From an uncultured Spirochaetales bacterium (GTDB taxonomy: Bacteria; Spirochaetota; Spirochaetia; Sphaerochaetales; Sphaerochaetaceae), in NCBI GenBank assembly GCA_934277975.1, contig CAKQWE010000004.1:32548-96547 (forward strand): a stretch of 64,000 bases of DNA, in the 5' to 3' direction. The notes beneath the pieces are model-generated. The model had not been told where the DNA came from. It worked only from the letters and a program-made list of their open reading frames with translations, and ran no database searches. Shown piece after piece: positions 1-8,451 of the stretch. Positions within the stretch are counted from its first letter, which is position 1; each line of letters begins with the position of its first letter. Made by a program: the position numbers and the translations under genes.

Positions 1-1149
1 CTTCAGGATGTGTCTACCGTTCAGGGTTGCCTTGAGGTCATGCACGACCTTCTCAAGCAGCTGTGCGCCATAACCGGTATGGATTGGGGAACTCTCCAGC
101 CGTGTGCAGGGGCCCATGGCGAGTATACAGGCCTCAAGATAATCAGAAGTTATTTCATGGAAAGGGGGGACGCTTCCCGCACCAAGATACTCGTACCGGA
201 ATCGGCCCATGGAACCAATCCTGCAAGCGCCGCCGTGAACGGGTTCGAAGTGGTGCAGGTGATGGCCGACAAGCGTGGGCTCGTGGACCTTGAAGACCTC
301 AAGGCAAAGCTTGGCCCTGACGTTGCAGGCATCATGCTCACAAATCCAAGCACCCTTGGTCTTTTCGAACAGGACATACTTGAGATTGCGTCCCTCGTCC
401 ACGAGGCGGGTGGACTTCTCTACTACGATGGCGCCAACCTCAACGCAATACTTGGCAAGGCGCGCCCTGGCGACATGGGGTTCGATGTCGTGCACCTGAA
501 CCTCCACAAGACGTTCTCCACACCTCACGGAGGCGGCGGTCCTGGCAGCGGACCGGTCATGGTCAAGAAGGCCCTTTGCGCCTTACTTCCTAAGCCCGAT
601 GTCGTTGAGAACTCCAATGGTACGTACAGCTTCGATTGGGGCAGCGAAAGCTCGATTGGCAAGGTAAGCACGTTCTGGGGCAACTTCCTTGTATTCCTCA
701 AGGCATATGCCTTCATTCTTGCAATGGGGGGCGAGGGCCTCAAGGAATGCGGAGAGAATGCGGTGCTCAATGCAAACTACATACTCTCCCGTCTCAAGGG
801 TGTCTACGATGTACCATACGGTGACAGGTGCATGCATGAGTTCGTCATGAGCCTTTCCAAGCTCAAGGACGAGACCGGCGTGACCGCCATAGACGTTGCA
901 AAGGGACTTTTGGACCGCGGGTATCATCCACCTACGATGTACTTCCCAATGATAGTACATGAAGCTCTTATGATAGAGCCGACTGAGAGCGAGTCGAAGG
1001 AGACCTTGGATGCCTTCTGCAATGCCATGGTAGAGCTTCATGACCTTGCATGCAGGGATGCCTCAAGCCTTCACGATGCGCCTGAGCATACCGTCATTGG
1101 GCGTGTAGATGAAGTCATGGCTGCGAAGAACCCTGTGGTTCATCAGTAG
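1..1149 (+). CDS. gcvPB: Glycine dehydrogenase (decarboxylating) subunit 2, P-protein beta subunit, 5'-truncated by the window edge
   Basis: PLP-dependent half of the P-protein of the glycine cleavage system, which decarboxylates glycine and passes the aminomethyl group to lipoyl-GcvH. The reading frame is open from base 1, with TVQG and LQP.AGAHGE motifs typical of the family. The Schiff-base lysine lies in LNLHKTFSTPHGGGGPG (Lys codon 508-510), followed by the Gly-rich loop. About 383 codons are present, while the subunit is usually about 480 residues, so roughly the first 100 are outside the window. GcvPA, GcvH and GcvT are presumably upstream. The tdh-kbl pair at 16235-18400 makes glycine, so the two loci could act in series. 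Identity is sure; the true start is not visible. Confidence 0.95.
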   Translation, partial: LQDVSTVQGCLEVMHDLLKQLCAITGMDWGTLQPCAGAHGEYTGLKIIRSYFMERGDASRTKILVPESAHGTNPASAAVNGFEVVQVMADKRGLVDLEDLKAKLGPDVAGIMLTNPSTLGLFEQDILEIASLVHEAGGLLYYDGANLNAILGKARPGDMGFDVVHLNLHKTFSTPHGGGGPGSGPVMVKKALCALLPKPDVVENSNGTYSFDWGSESSIGKVSTFWGNFLVFLKAYAFILAMGGEGLKECGENAVLNANYILSRLKGVYDVPYGDRCMHEFVMSLSKLKDETGVTAIDVAKGLLDRGYHPPTMYFPMIVHEALMIEPTESESKETLDAFCNAMVELHDLACRDASSLHDAPEHTVIGRVDEVMAAKNPVVHQ

Positions 1150-1197
1150 TTGTTGTTTTTTGTTTTAGGACGATAAAGACGTTTTGTACTTCGTTGT

Positions 1198-1233
1198 GGG
1201 TGGTCGTTTGGCCACCCATAATGTATCATTATG
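1198..1233. promoter_or_regulatory. Hairpin plus 17-bp dyad upstream of the hydantoinase gene
   Basis: Between gcvPB and the hydantoinase gene there is a GGGTGG/CCACCC hairpin (1198-1203 with 1212-1217). It is immediately followed by a perfect dyad CATAATG-TAT-CATTATG (1217-1233). The hairpin has no T-run, so it is a weak terminator at best. The dyad sits 45 bp before the start codon and could be an operator. Seen in sequence; the function is inferred. Confidence 0.35.
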
Positions 1234-1277
1234 GATATGATTTGAACTTTGAAAGGAACTTGAAAAAGGAGCCTTAT

Positions 1278-2672
1278 ATGTCAGCCATTCTTATAAAAAA
1301 CGGCCTTTTGGTCGATGACAAGATATCAAAGGAAGCGGATCTTCTCTTGGAAGAAGGAAGGATCTCCAAGGTTGAGACAGGCATTGATGAATCTTCGTGT
1401 CCGAGCGATACAAGGGTCGTGGATGCTTCGGGCCTTATCGTCATGCCTGGTCTCATAGATGCACATACCCACTACCACCTTGTAAGCCGCGGTACCGTCA
1501 CATGCGACAGCTTCGAACAGGGTTCAAGACTCGCTGCGTTTGGAGGCGTCACCACAGTCGTTGACTTTGCGGACCACAACAAAGGCATGGGCCTTGTGGA
1601 TAGCGCAAACTATAGGTTGGACGAGATGCGCCCAGGTATGGCCATAGACTATACCATACACCAAGGAGTCTACGGACATGGCTATGACCACACCATTGGA
1701 AAACAGCTCGAAGACCTCAAGAAGATGGGTATAAAGACCCTCAAGATATTCACGACATACAGAAACACGGGGTACCTTATCGAGAACAGGGAAGACCTTT
1801 TGGATCTGTTCAGGAACGCCAAGCGGCTTGGGCTCATGGTATGCGCACACTGCGAATTCAACCCAATGATAGAGGAGCTTTCAGACAACTGGACGGGCGA
1901 TTTCTCCCCTGCATCCCATGCAAAGCTGCGTCCTGCGGAGGCTGAGGGCAAGGCCATAGACCTGTTTGGAGGTATAGCCCTTGAAGCGGGCTGTCCTCTC
2001 TACATCGTGCATGTCTCCTCAGAGTGCGGCCTTGATGCCGTGCGCAGACTCAGAGAGAAGGGCCTTGAGGTCTATGTGGAGACCACTCCGCACTATCTTT
2101 TCCTCGACAGAAGCAAACTGGAGGGGCCTGACGCATCTCTGTATGTCATGACACCTCCCCTTAGGGACAAGGCTGACAACAAGGCTTTGCAGGAGGCTGT
2201 TGTTGATGGAGAAGTGCAGGTGATTGCAACGGACCATTGCGCGTTTACAAGGGAGCAGAAGCTTTCAAGCAGCGACTGCAGAACCATCTATCCTGGAATT
2301 CCCGGAACGGAAGAGATGTTCACGCTTCTGAATACGTTCAGGGTTATGACAAATGAGGGTGCTGGCAAGGACGTGATTCCTTTCAATAGGCTCGTTGAGC
2401 TCATGAGCACAAGTCCTGCAAAGCTGTTTGGCCTTTATCCAAACAAGGGTTCGTTTGAAATTGGAACGGATGCGGACATTGTGTTGTTCGACCCTTCCTT
2501 GAAGTGGATCTTGGATGATTCCAACGTGCATTCGGCTTCGCTGTATACCCCATACCGTGGTTTTGACGTGCAGGGTAAGGCTGTCATGACGATTCTTCGA
2601 GGAAAGGTCATCATGGAGAACGGCGAGTACTACGGAGTTCCTGGAGAGGGTAGGTTCCTTAGACAGTGCTAA
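1278..2672 (+). CDS. Dihydropyrimidinase / D-hydantoinase family amidohydrolase
   Basis: Cyclic amidohydrolase that opens dihydropyrimidine or hydantoin rings with a binuclear metal centre. Visible motifs are GLIDAHTHYH (the HxH metal ligands), LKIFTTYRN with the lysine expected to be carboxylated, HCEFN, IVHVSS, TTPHYLFLD and ATDHCAF with the metal-binding Asp. The length of 464 residues fits the family. The frame stays open upstream to 1194, but ATG 1278 is preferred because AAGGA lies 7 nt before it and the protein then begins MSAILIKNGLLVDD, as family members do. The next gene encodes a cytidine deaminase fusion, so pyrimidine or purine-ring salvage is plausible. The exact substrate cannot be read from sequence. 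Confidence 0.9.
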   Translation: MSAILIKNGLLVDDKISKEADLLLEEGRISKVETGIDESSCPSDTRVVDASGLIVMPGLIDAHTHYHLVSRGTVTCDSFEQGSRLAAFGGVTTVVDFADHNKGMGLVDSANYRLDEMRPGMAIDYTIHQGVYGHGYDHTIGKQLEDLKKMGIKTLKIFTTYRNTGYLIENREDLLDLFRNAKRLGLMVCAHCEFNPMIEELSDNWTGDFSPASHAKLRPAEAEGKAIDLFGGIALEAGCPLYIVHVSSECGLDAVRRLREKGLEVYVETTPHYLFLDRSKLEGPDASLYVMTPPLRDKADNKALQEAVVDGEVQVIATDHCAFTREQKLSSSDCRTIYPGIPGTEEMFTLLNTFRVMTNEGAGKDVIPFNRLVELMSTSPAKLFGLYPNKGSFEIGTDADIVLFDPSLKWILDDSNVHSASLYTPYRGFDVQGKAVMTILRGKVIMENGEYYGVPGEGRFLRQC

Positions 2673-2706
2673 GATTTCGATGGATGGTTGAGAGATAGAG
2701 AGGTAT

Positions 2707-3582
2707 ATGACAAAAGGAATTATATTTGACATAAGTGCGGTTGGCCATTCAATTTCAGGGTTCGTGTCCAATGCTTCGAAGGCTGGTGCAAAGCTTGCTG
2801 TATATGGTGCTAAGGACATTGGAGGACTCGAGGCAACTCTTGAAGGGACGGGGCTTTGCGTCAGTGACTTTGACTGCGTTGTATATGCATGTGAAGTCGA
2901 AAGGAAGAAGCCTTATGGTGATGTCTGTAGGTACTGCACGTTGAAGCTTGGCCTGTCCCATGAGGAATGTGTGGTGGTCGAGACCTCCATTGATGGACAC
3001 AGAGCTGCAAAGGATGCCTTGTGTCGTTCCATTGGAATCGTTGGTGAATCTGGCAAGGCTTCTCTGACGGAGCAGTTGGAGGCTGGTGCGGACATTGTGT
3101 ATGAGTCTCTTTCTCAGTTTCCTTCATTTTCAAGTCTTGAAGAGCTCGATGGCTTGGTTTTGAGTGAAACCAAAAGCTTTTATGGTAAGACCATTGTAGG
3201 AGACCTTCTTTCCGCTGCTTTGGATGTACAGAACAATGCCTATGCCCCTTACTCCAAGTTCAAGGTGGGGGCTGCGCTCCTTTCTGAAAACGGCAATGTC
3301 TACAGGGGCTGCAACGTGGAGAACGCCTCCTTTGGCGGCACGATATGCGCTGAGCGTGGCGCGGCTATGGCGGCTCTTGCCGCAGAGGGGAAAACATCCT
3401 TCAAGTTGTTGGCTGTAGCTTCGTCTGCAGACGACCCTGCACCTCCGTGTGCATTGTGCAGGCAGTTCCTGTCCGAGTTCATGTCTCCATACGCTCAGGT
3501 CTACATGGTGTCACGCACAAGCGGGGTGATAAGGCACTATTCGTTTGGAACTCTCCTTCCGTGTTCCTTCACAGAGTTCTGA
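2707..3582 (+). CDS. Fusion of a degenerate HAD-like domain with cytidine deaminase
   Basis: The C-terminal half (about residues 165-291) is a tetrameric-type cytidine deaminase. It has YSKFKVGAALL, GCNVENASFGGTICAERGA with the zinc Cys and catalytic Glu, and PPCALCRQF with the two further zinc Cys. The N-terminal ~120 residues resemble HAD subfamily IA: FDIS at motif I, ERKKP at motif III, and CVVVETSIDGHRAAKDA where EDS..G usually sits. The second motif-I Asp and the motif-IV acidic pair are absent, so phosphatase activity is doubtful. SD GAGAGG is close to ATG 2707. The stop overlaps an ATG of the next frame. Deaminase function is confident; the role of the HAD-like part is unknown. Confidence 0.88.
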   Translation: MTKGIIFDISAVGHSISGFVSNASKAGAKLAVYGAKDIGGLEATLEGTGLCVSDFDCVVYACEVERKKPYGDVCRYCTLKLGLSHEECVVVETSIDGHRAAKDALCRSIGIVGESGKASLTEQLEAGADIVYESLSQFPSFSSLEELDGLVLSETKSFYGKTIVGDLLSAALDVQNNAYAPYSKFKVGAALLSENGNVYRGCNVENASFGGTICAERGAAMAALAAEGKTSFKLLAVASSADDPAPPCALCRQFLSEFMSPYAQVYMVSRTSGVIRHYSFGTLLPCSFTEF

Positions 3583-3593
3583 TGGGTGCTGAT

Positions 3594-4943
3594 ATGAGTA
3601 TGAAGTTTAGAAGTTCGCTGTGCTTTATAGCCTTTGCCTTTATGTTGGCTATGTTGGCCGTTTCGTGTTCCACGACCTCTGCGGGCTCAAGGAAATCGGC
3701 CTTTGGGATGATGAACGAGGTGTCGCAGGACCCTTCCTTGGAGCTTGGTGAGAAGTTGGACATCCTTGGGTACGACCGCGTGGAGATGACGTTCCCTGAG
3801 GTCTACAACGATGGTAGTCAGTGGAAGGACCGCCTTGTGAAGATGCTTGAGGATACGCAGGACTATTTCGTCTGCGCTGTGTTCCTTGGGTCCGAGTGCG
3901 ACCTGAACCAGGATGTATTCGATACCATGAAGGCCAAGGCCCAGGCGGGTGTGGATGTCTATGTGGTGATAGATTCTTCAAGTTCGCTGGATATGACCGA
4001 GTCTCGCTACCATATGCGCACGCTCTATGACCTAAGGGACTACGGGGTGCATCTTCTTGAGTACAACAGGCTTTCTGCAAACAGGATTCCCTGGGTGGTC
4101 AATCTGTTCTACCGCGAGCACCGCAAGTTCTTCGTATCGGACGGAATCCACGTGGCTGTTGGCGGCATGAACCTGAACTATATTTCGATGAGCAGCATCG
4201 ACGATGGTGGCGACAGGGATGGCATGTACGTGTTCGACTCGCCATCGTGCGCAAGGACGCTCACAGACGACTTCGTGGAGTTCTGGAACCGCTACAGCTG
4301 GGAAGAGATAGCTTCTTTGGGTTTGGATGTCGATGCCTTGGAGACCGATATTGGAAAGGTCTATGCAGTTGACTCTTCCTCTTCCGGTTCGGTCACCATT
4401 TCAGGTTGGATTGCAAACCAGGTGAACGGAGGGAGGATAGCTCCTATGTATGGTGCGGTTCTGGCCCAGGCCAAGGAGGAGGTCCTTATTCTTCCGTTCC
4501 TACCAACGCTGGATGCAGATATGTACGCTGCAGTCGAATCCTGCACTTCAAGGGGTGTCAAAGTGGAGATGATTCTTAGGGACGATGACAGGGCAAGCCT
4601 GCAGAATGCCTCCAAATACGCTACGAAGGATCTCTTGGATGCTGGAGTTGAGGTGTGGATGGAGGATCCTGACGTATACACGAATGGGTCGTTGCTTCAT
4701 GAGAAACTTGTAATCGTAGATGAACGGTATGTCATATGCGGTTCGTCCAACTTCAATCATAGAAGCATGCACATTTCATCTGAAATCACCTTGGTTATAG
4801 ACTGCCCTGAGCTGGCTCGTCAGCTCAAAGAGCATTATCTTGAAATCCAGGGCTATTCCAATCAGGTCTCATACGAGCAGGCCTCAAAGTGGCATACCTT
4901 GCTCAGGAAGCTTGATTTCATCATCAATTACTTTGGAGGCTGA
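3594..4943 (+). CDS. Phospholipase D / cardiolipin synthase-like lipoprotein
   Basis: PLD-superfamily protein with two HKD motifs: HRKFFVSDGIHVAVGG near residue 180, and HEKLVIVDERYVICGSSNFNHRS near residue 385. Both keep His, Lys and Asp, so the enzyme should be active as a phosphatidyltransferase or hydrolase. The N-terminus has a signal segment FIAFAFMLAMLAVSC with a lipobox Cys, so it is probably a lipoprotein rather than the usual two-TM cardiolipin synthase. The start is uncertain among ATG 3582, 3594 and 3600; none has a strong SD and the gene is probably translationally coupled to the deaminase fusion. An exported protein follows after 2 nt, so these form an operon. Confidence 0.87.
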   Translation: MSMKFRSSLCFIAFAFMLAMLAVSCSTTSAGSRKSAFGMMNEVSQDPSLELGEKLDILGYDRVEMTFPEVYNDGSQWKDRLVKMLEDTQDYFVCAVFLGSECDLNQDVFDTMKAKAQAGVDVYVVIDSSSSLDMTESRYHMRTLYDLRDYGVHLLEYNRLSANRIPWVVNLFYREHRKFFVSDGIHVAVGGMNLNYISMSSIDDGGDRDGMYVFDSPSCARTLTDDFVEFWNRYSWEEIASLGLDVDALETDIGKVYAVDSSSSGSVTISGWIANQVNGGRIAPMYGAVLAQAKEEVLILPFLPTLDADMYAAVESCTSRGVKVEMILRDDDRASLQNASKYATKDLLDAGVEVWMEDPDVYTNGSLLHEKLVIVDERYVICGSSNFNHRSMHISSEITLVIDCPELARQLKEHYLEIQGYSNQVSYEQASKWHTLLRKLDFIINYFGG

Positions 4944-4945
4944 TT

Positions 4946-5485
4946 GTGAAGAAAAGGATTGCACTTGTTCTTTTGGTTTTGCTTTGTCTTGTTCCTGTTT
5001 TTTCAGATGCCTCCTATTTCAACTTTGGTGTTGGTGTGTCTCTTTCCGGAAGAAGCGACAGCGTTTCCTCGATGTCCCTCGATGTCTCGTATGTGCCGTT
5101 CGATTCAAAGCTTCTGAATCCAGTGTTCAAGGCATGGCTGGGTGGTTCCTGGGCCGGTTGGAGCAATGGCTTCACTTTCGATGGCTATGGTCTTGGCCTT
5201 TGTCTTGAAATTGGCAGGTTTTCTTGGAATCCTTTGCAGTTCACCCTTTCCAACCCAGGACCTTGGGCTCCAAGCCTTACTGCTGGCTTTGTGTTCCTCA
5301 ACGAAAGCTTTGGTGATATTTCGCTCTACTTGGAGGTCTCTCCATTCAGGACTATGGACAAGGACTATGTCTACGAGTGGTTCTCTCCATTCATGCTTTT
5401 GGATGCGCAGTCGTTGGGGCAGGATTCCGTAAAGACCTTGTGGGGCGTAACCTTCTTCAGGTTCACGCCGTTGTATCATGTCTGA
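4946..5485 (+). CDS. Small exported protein, beta-barrel-like
   Basis: 179 residues, not recognised as a named family. It begins with a clear Sec signal, KKRIALVLLVLLCLVPVFSDA, and continues as alternating aromatic and glycine-rich stretches (YFNFGVGVSLSGR, WAGWSNGFTFDGYGLG) that look like amphipathic outer-membrane strands. The start is GTG 4946 with GGAGG 6 nt upstream, 2 nt after the stop of the PLD gene. The downstream exported protein overlaps the 3' region and has the same GTG plus strong SD arrangement. An outer-membrane or periplasmic role is an inference. Confidence 0.7.
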   Translation: MKKRIALVLLVLLCLVPVFSDASYFNFGVGVSLSGRSDSVSSMSLDVSYVPFDSKLLNPVFKAWLGGSWAGWSNGFTFDGYGLGLCLEIGRFSWNPLQFTLSNPGPWAPSLTAGFVFLNESFGDISLYLEVSPFRTMDKDYVYEWFSPFMLLDAQSLGQDSVKTLWGVTFFRFTPLYHV

Positions 5486-5507
5486 TGTTTTGCAAGGAGG
5501 TTTTGTT

Positions 5508-6068
5508 GTGAAAAGGTTTCTTGTAATTGTTCTTGCATTTGTCACGATGTTCTCCTTGTTCGCTGGTTCTACGGATTCAGGCAACGGCGATGGCTCGGTT
5601 CTGTTCAAGGATATTGGAATAAGGGTTGGAAACGGCACGTTCCTTTTGAATGAACACATGGACATGGGCCTTCACATGCTTTGTGGCATGACCTTTGGTC
5701 TTACGAAGCGTCTTGAGGTGGCAGTAGAGGCAATGACCCCAATAGTGCCTTCTCCTCTTTCAGACGTAGTGGCTGGCCTTGAGTTCAGCTATGCTCTTCT
5801 TGGCGACAGGGTCAGTGCCGGCAATACTGCAGGTACTGGAATAAACACGATGCTGAGCCTTGGCTTGTTCTGCAGCACCCACAATGAAAAAGGTGTGTTC
5901 ATGCCTACATACCTTACGTTCAGGCTAAACACCCTCACCATTGGAATGCCTTATTCAGGCAGACGCGAGCATCTTCTGCCCATTGGCCTTGCATGGAACT
6001 TCACAGAAGGGAAGGTAAGCCTATTCTGTTCCATACTCATGTACGACCATTATATAAAGGCAAGGTAG
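5508..6068 (+). CDS. Small exported protein, possibly outer-membrane
   Basis: 186 residues, family not recognised. Signal peptide KRFLVIVLAFVTMFSLFAGS, then a glycine- and aromatic-rich body (FKDIGIRVGNGTFLLNEHMDMGLHM, FGLTKRLEVAVEAM) that resembles a small porin-like barrel. An in-frame ATG at 5478 lies inside the upstream gene. GTG 5508 is chosen because AAGGAGG (5494-5500) is 7 nt before it and the signal peptide starts there. It is the last gene of the run that begins with the PLD lipoprotein. Confidence 0.68.
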   Translation: MKRFLVIVLAFVTMFSLFAGSTDSGNGDGSVLFKDIGIRVGNGTFLLNEHMDMGLHMLCGMTFGLTKRLEVAVEAMTPIVPSPLSDVVAGLEFSYALLGDRVSAGNTAGTGINTMLSLGLFCSTHNEKGVFMPTYLTFRLNTLTIGMPYSGRREHLLPIGLAWNFTEGKVSLFCSILMYDHYIKAR

Positions 6069-6139
6069 GTTGGTTCTGTGCTATAATTCCATATTATCCT
6101 GAATGAGAACTGGTTGTCCTAAAGAAAAGGAGGTTCTTC

Positions 6140-7612
6140 TTGTCTGATTCTATGAATCTTGAAAGTTTTAAGGAAAACAATCGACTTGAGGCCAAGAGGG
6201 CTGCAAAGGGCCTTCCTCTTAGTATTTGGGAAACCTATTCGGCATTTGCAAACACCGAAGGAGGTATTATTCTCCTTGGAGTTGTTGAGAATGAAGATAA
6301 ATCGTTGAGAGTTGTCGGATTACAAGACCCGGAAAAACTCATGAAGGAGTTTTGGGATACTGTAAACAATCCCAAAAAAGTAAATGTGAACTTATTGTCC
6401 AGCGAGGATGTTTTCTCTCGTGAATATGCGGGGAAACGAGTTGTCTTGATAAGCGTTCCAAGAGCTGATAGGTCGTATAGGCCAGTGTTCATCAATGGAA
6501 ACCCTTTGACTGGAACTTATCGACGCAACGGGGAAGGTGACTACCATTGTTCGGTTGAAGAGTATCAAGCTATGGTGCGTGATGCCTCATATAAAACCCA
6601 AGATCTAATACTCCTTAAGAACATGGAACTTGATGTCTTCAATGTTGAAAGTATCAGAGGGTATCGTCAGATGATGAGCATCAAACGTCCTGGTCACGTG
6701 TGGGAGAAACTAGATGATGAGGATTTTCTGTTGAGGATTGGAGCTGTTGGCATTGGTGCTGACGGAAAAAGATATCCTACCGCTGCTGGTCTTCTGATGT
6801 TTGGAGATGAGTTCAACATCGTTAGGGAGTTTCCGAACTTTTTCTTGGATTATCGAGAAAACTTTGATACTTCAATGCGTTGGACCGATCGCATCGTTTC
6901 CTCTTCAGGGGAATGGAGTGGGAATCTGTTCGATTTCTATTTCAAAGTCTACAACAAGTTGATTCAAAACATTAAAGTGCCTTTTTCCTTGAATGGTGGA
7001 TTCAGAGTGGATGATACTCCCATCCATAAAGGAGTGAGGGAAGTTCTTGTAAATTGCCTTGTCAATGCAGATTATTATGGTAGGAGTGGTGTCGTCGTTT
7101 TGAATGCACCAGATGAAATCAGAGTGGCTAATCCCGGTAGATTTCGTATTGAGGTTGAAGCTGCAAAAGTAGGGGGCATTTCAGATCCGAGGAACAGTAC
7201 AATCATGAAGATGTTCAGTCTCATTGATATTGGTGAGCGTGCGGGGAGTGGTATACCTAGCATATTCTCGGTTTGGAAAGACGAGGGTTTTGAATCTCCT
7301 GTCATAGCTGAAAAGTTCAATCCTGATAGAATAGAGATAGTCCTGCCATTGAAAAAAACGGCGATAAAAAACGGCGATAAAAAAACGGCGATAAAAAACG
7401 GCGATAAAAAAACGGCGATAAATTCAAAACGTAAAAGAATGATTGTCGAGTATCTTGAAACAAATGGGGTTTCCTCTTCCAGTGAGATATCCATCTATGT
7501 TGGATTGAAGTCTTCGATGCTCAAGGTTTATCTAAAGGAATTGATTGAAGAGAATGTCATTGTGTTTGAAGGTGCAAATAGAAACAGAGTATACAGGCTT
7601 AAGGGTAGATAG
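6140..7612 (+). CDS. AlbA_2-domain ATP-binding transcriptional regulator
   Basis: 490 residues. The N-terminal AlbA_2 (Schlafen-type) putative DNA-binding domain includes LEAKRAAKGLPLSIWETYSAFANTEGG and ILLGVVEN. The middle has a GHKL/HATPase_c_4 fold (VREVLVNCLVNADYYGRSGVVV, NPGRF, IGERAGSGIPSIF). The C-terminus is a winged helix (RMIVEYLETNGVSSSSEISIYVGL). ATPase and winged helix are joined by a repetitive Lys-rich linker (see 7352-7422). The start is TTG 6140 with AAAGGAGG 6 nt upstream; ATG 6152 is too far from that SD. Such proteins are usually assigned regulatory roles without known ligands. Base composition is more AT-rich than the genes before it. Confidence 0.85.
   Translation: MSDSMNLESFKENNRLEAKRAAKGLPLSIWETYSAFANTEGGIILLGVVENEDKSLRVVGLQDPEKLMKEFWDTVNNPKKVNVNLLSSEDVFSREYAGKRVVLISVPRADRSYRPVFINGNPLTGTYRRNGEGDYHCSVEEYQAMVRDASYKTQDLILLKNMELDVFNVESIRGYRQMMSIKRPGHVWEKLDDEDFLLRIGAVGIGADGKRYPTAAGLLMFGDEFNIVREFPNFFLDYRENFDTSMRWTDRIVSSSGEWSGNLFDFYFKVYNKLIQNIKVPFSLNGGFRVDDTPIHKGVREVLVNCLVNADYYGRSGVVVLNAPDEIRVANPGRFRIEVEAAKVGGISDPRNSTIMKMFSLIDIGERAGSGIPSIFSVWKDEGFESPVIAEKFNPDRIEIVLPLKKTAIKNGDKKTAIKNGDKKTAINSKRKRMIVEYLETNGVSSSSEISIYVGLKSSMLKVYLKELIEENVIVFEGANRNRVYRLKGR
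7352..7422 (+). repeat. 27-bp in-frame tandem repeat with A6-A7 tracts inside the AlbA_2 gene
   Basis: AAAAAACGGCGAT-type half units recur every 13 then 14 nt (CGGCG at about 7359, 7372, 7386, 7399 and 7413). The pair of half units makes a 27-bp, 9-codon repeat. One half is read as KTAI and the next as KNGD, so the same DNA word is used in two reading frames. Loss or gain of one half unit would shift the frame before the winged helix. Confidence 0.9.
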
Positions 7613-7685
7613 TACCTCTGGATTTAGAGTCTCTGTTTTCTTCCGTGTCTTCACTTGCTTGTGAGGTTTCCTCCTAAGTTCTACA

Positions 7686-8033
7686 TTACGTGCATATGTA
7701 ACTCAATGAGTTAAGGAATTCTTCATCCTGAAGACATTTTGATACGATTTTGTTGAACATTTCGTCCTTTCGTAACACAGAAATTATTTCAAGCTCCCTG
7801 CCTGTAAAGTCCGATGGCTGCGTGAAAGTATTCCTAAGTAAAAAGTCTATTGATACTTTCAACGTATCTGAAATTGCAACAAGCGCTTCTGGATTTGGAA
7901 TTGTTTTTTTGTATCTCCACGTTCTAACTTTCTGATAGTCGATTTCTGCTGTATTGCAAAGCCAAACAAGGGAATGCTTTTGCTCTGCTAGTAGTAAATC
8001 AACCTTCTTCCAATATTCCTCAACAATATCCAT
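7686..8033 (-). CDS. XRE-family helix-turn-helix protein
   Basis: 115 residues. The N-terminal half is a Cro/CI-type HTH: LLAEQKHSLVWLCNTAEIDYQKVRTWRYKKTIPNPEALVAISDTLKVS, with helix 2 and helix 3 around residues 25-45. The C-terminal part (GRELEIISVLRKDEMFNKIVSKCLQDEEFL) is helical, as in small phage-type repressors. ATG 8033 is chosen because AAGGG precedes it on the minus strand; the frame continues upstream to 8060. It diverges from the AlpA-like gene across a 142-bp AT-rich gap with repeated candidate operators, so it probably represses itself and its neighbour. The target is inferred. Confidence 0.8.
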   Translation of the reverse strand: MDIVEEYWKKVDLLLAEQKHSLVWLCNTAEIDYQKVRTWRYKKTIPNPEALVAISDTLKVSIDFLLRNTFTQPSDFTGRELEIISVLRKDEMFNKIVSKCLQDEEFLNSLSYICT

Positions 8034-8069
8034 AACACTAACCCTTATAAACCAAAACAAACATTTCTG

Positions 8070-8157
8070 GTAGCGAAAAACTTACAAATTCTATTAAAAA
8101 CTAACAAAAGAAAGCTTGACTGTAGTGAAAAATATACTATAATCTGCGTTGTAGTGA
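8070..8157. promoter_or_regulatory. Divergent control region: promoter plus three GTAGYGA repeats
   Basis: A sigma-70-like promoter TTGACT (8116-8121), N16, TATAAT (8138-8143) points at the AlpA-like gene. Three direct repeats GTAGCGA/GTAGTGA start at 8070, 8122 and 8151; one lies in the promoter spacer and one just past the -10. They are candidate binding sites for the XRE protein. Confidence 0.6.
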
Positions 8158-8175
8158 TTTTGATACGAGGTTTTT

Positions 8176-8358
8176 ATGGATGGTGAAATGCTTACAACCA
8201 GAGAACTAGCCTCTATGCTTGGACTTAAGTACTCAACTGTGAAGTTCTATCGTTCTCGTAAGCCTTGGTGTTTGCCTCCAGCATATAAAGTCACTGGACA
8301 TCCAATGTGGAAGAAATCCGAGGTTGTTGCTTGGATTAATACAAAGAAGGAGGGGTGA
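8176..8358 (+). CDS. AlpA/excisionase-like MerR-type HTH protein
   Basis: 60 residues. TTRELASMLGLKYSTVKFYRSRKPWCLPPAYKVTGHPMWKKSEVVAWINTK has the layout of excisionase or AlpA-type DNA-binding proteins: a MerR-like HTH followed by the W.K..V..W wing. SD GAGG is 5 nt from ATG 8176. The promoter at 8116-8143 drives it, with an XRE repressor gene diverging. Such pairs occur in integrated elements, but no integrase is visible here, so this may be a remnant or a free-standing regulator. Confidence 0.78.
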   Translation: MDGEMLTTRELASMLGLKYSTVKFYRSRKPWCLPPAYKVTGHPMWKKSEVVAWINTKKEG

Positions 8359-8451
8359 ATTGGGAGATTTGTGAAAAACATTGTTGGAAAGGATGAAGAT
8401 GGAGGTTATTCCGTTTTTTTGTATTCGAATTCTTTTTAAAAGGAGAAAAAA

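Noticed and set aside
1194..1277. Upstream start for the hydantoinase
   Set aside because: No SD, the extension lacks family similarity, and it would cover the hairpin and dyad.
8371..8439. 22-codon frame starting GTG after the AlpA-like gene
   Set aside because: There is a GGGAG nearby, but the peptide has no feature of a known family and the region is AT-rich; not supported enough to annotate.
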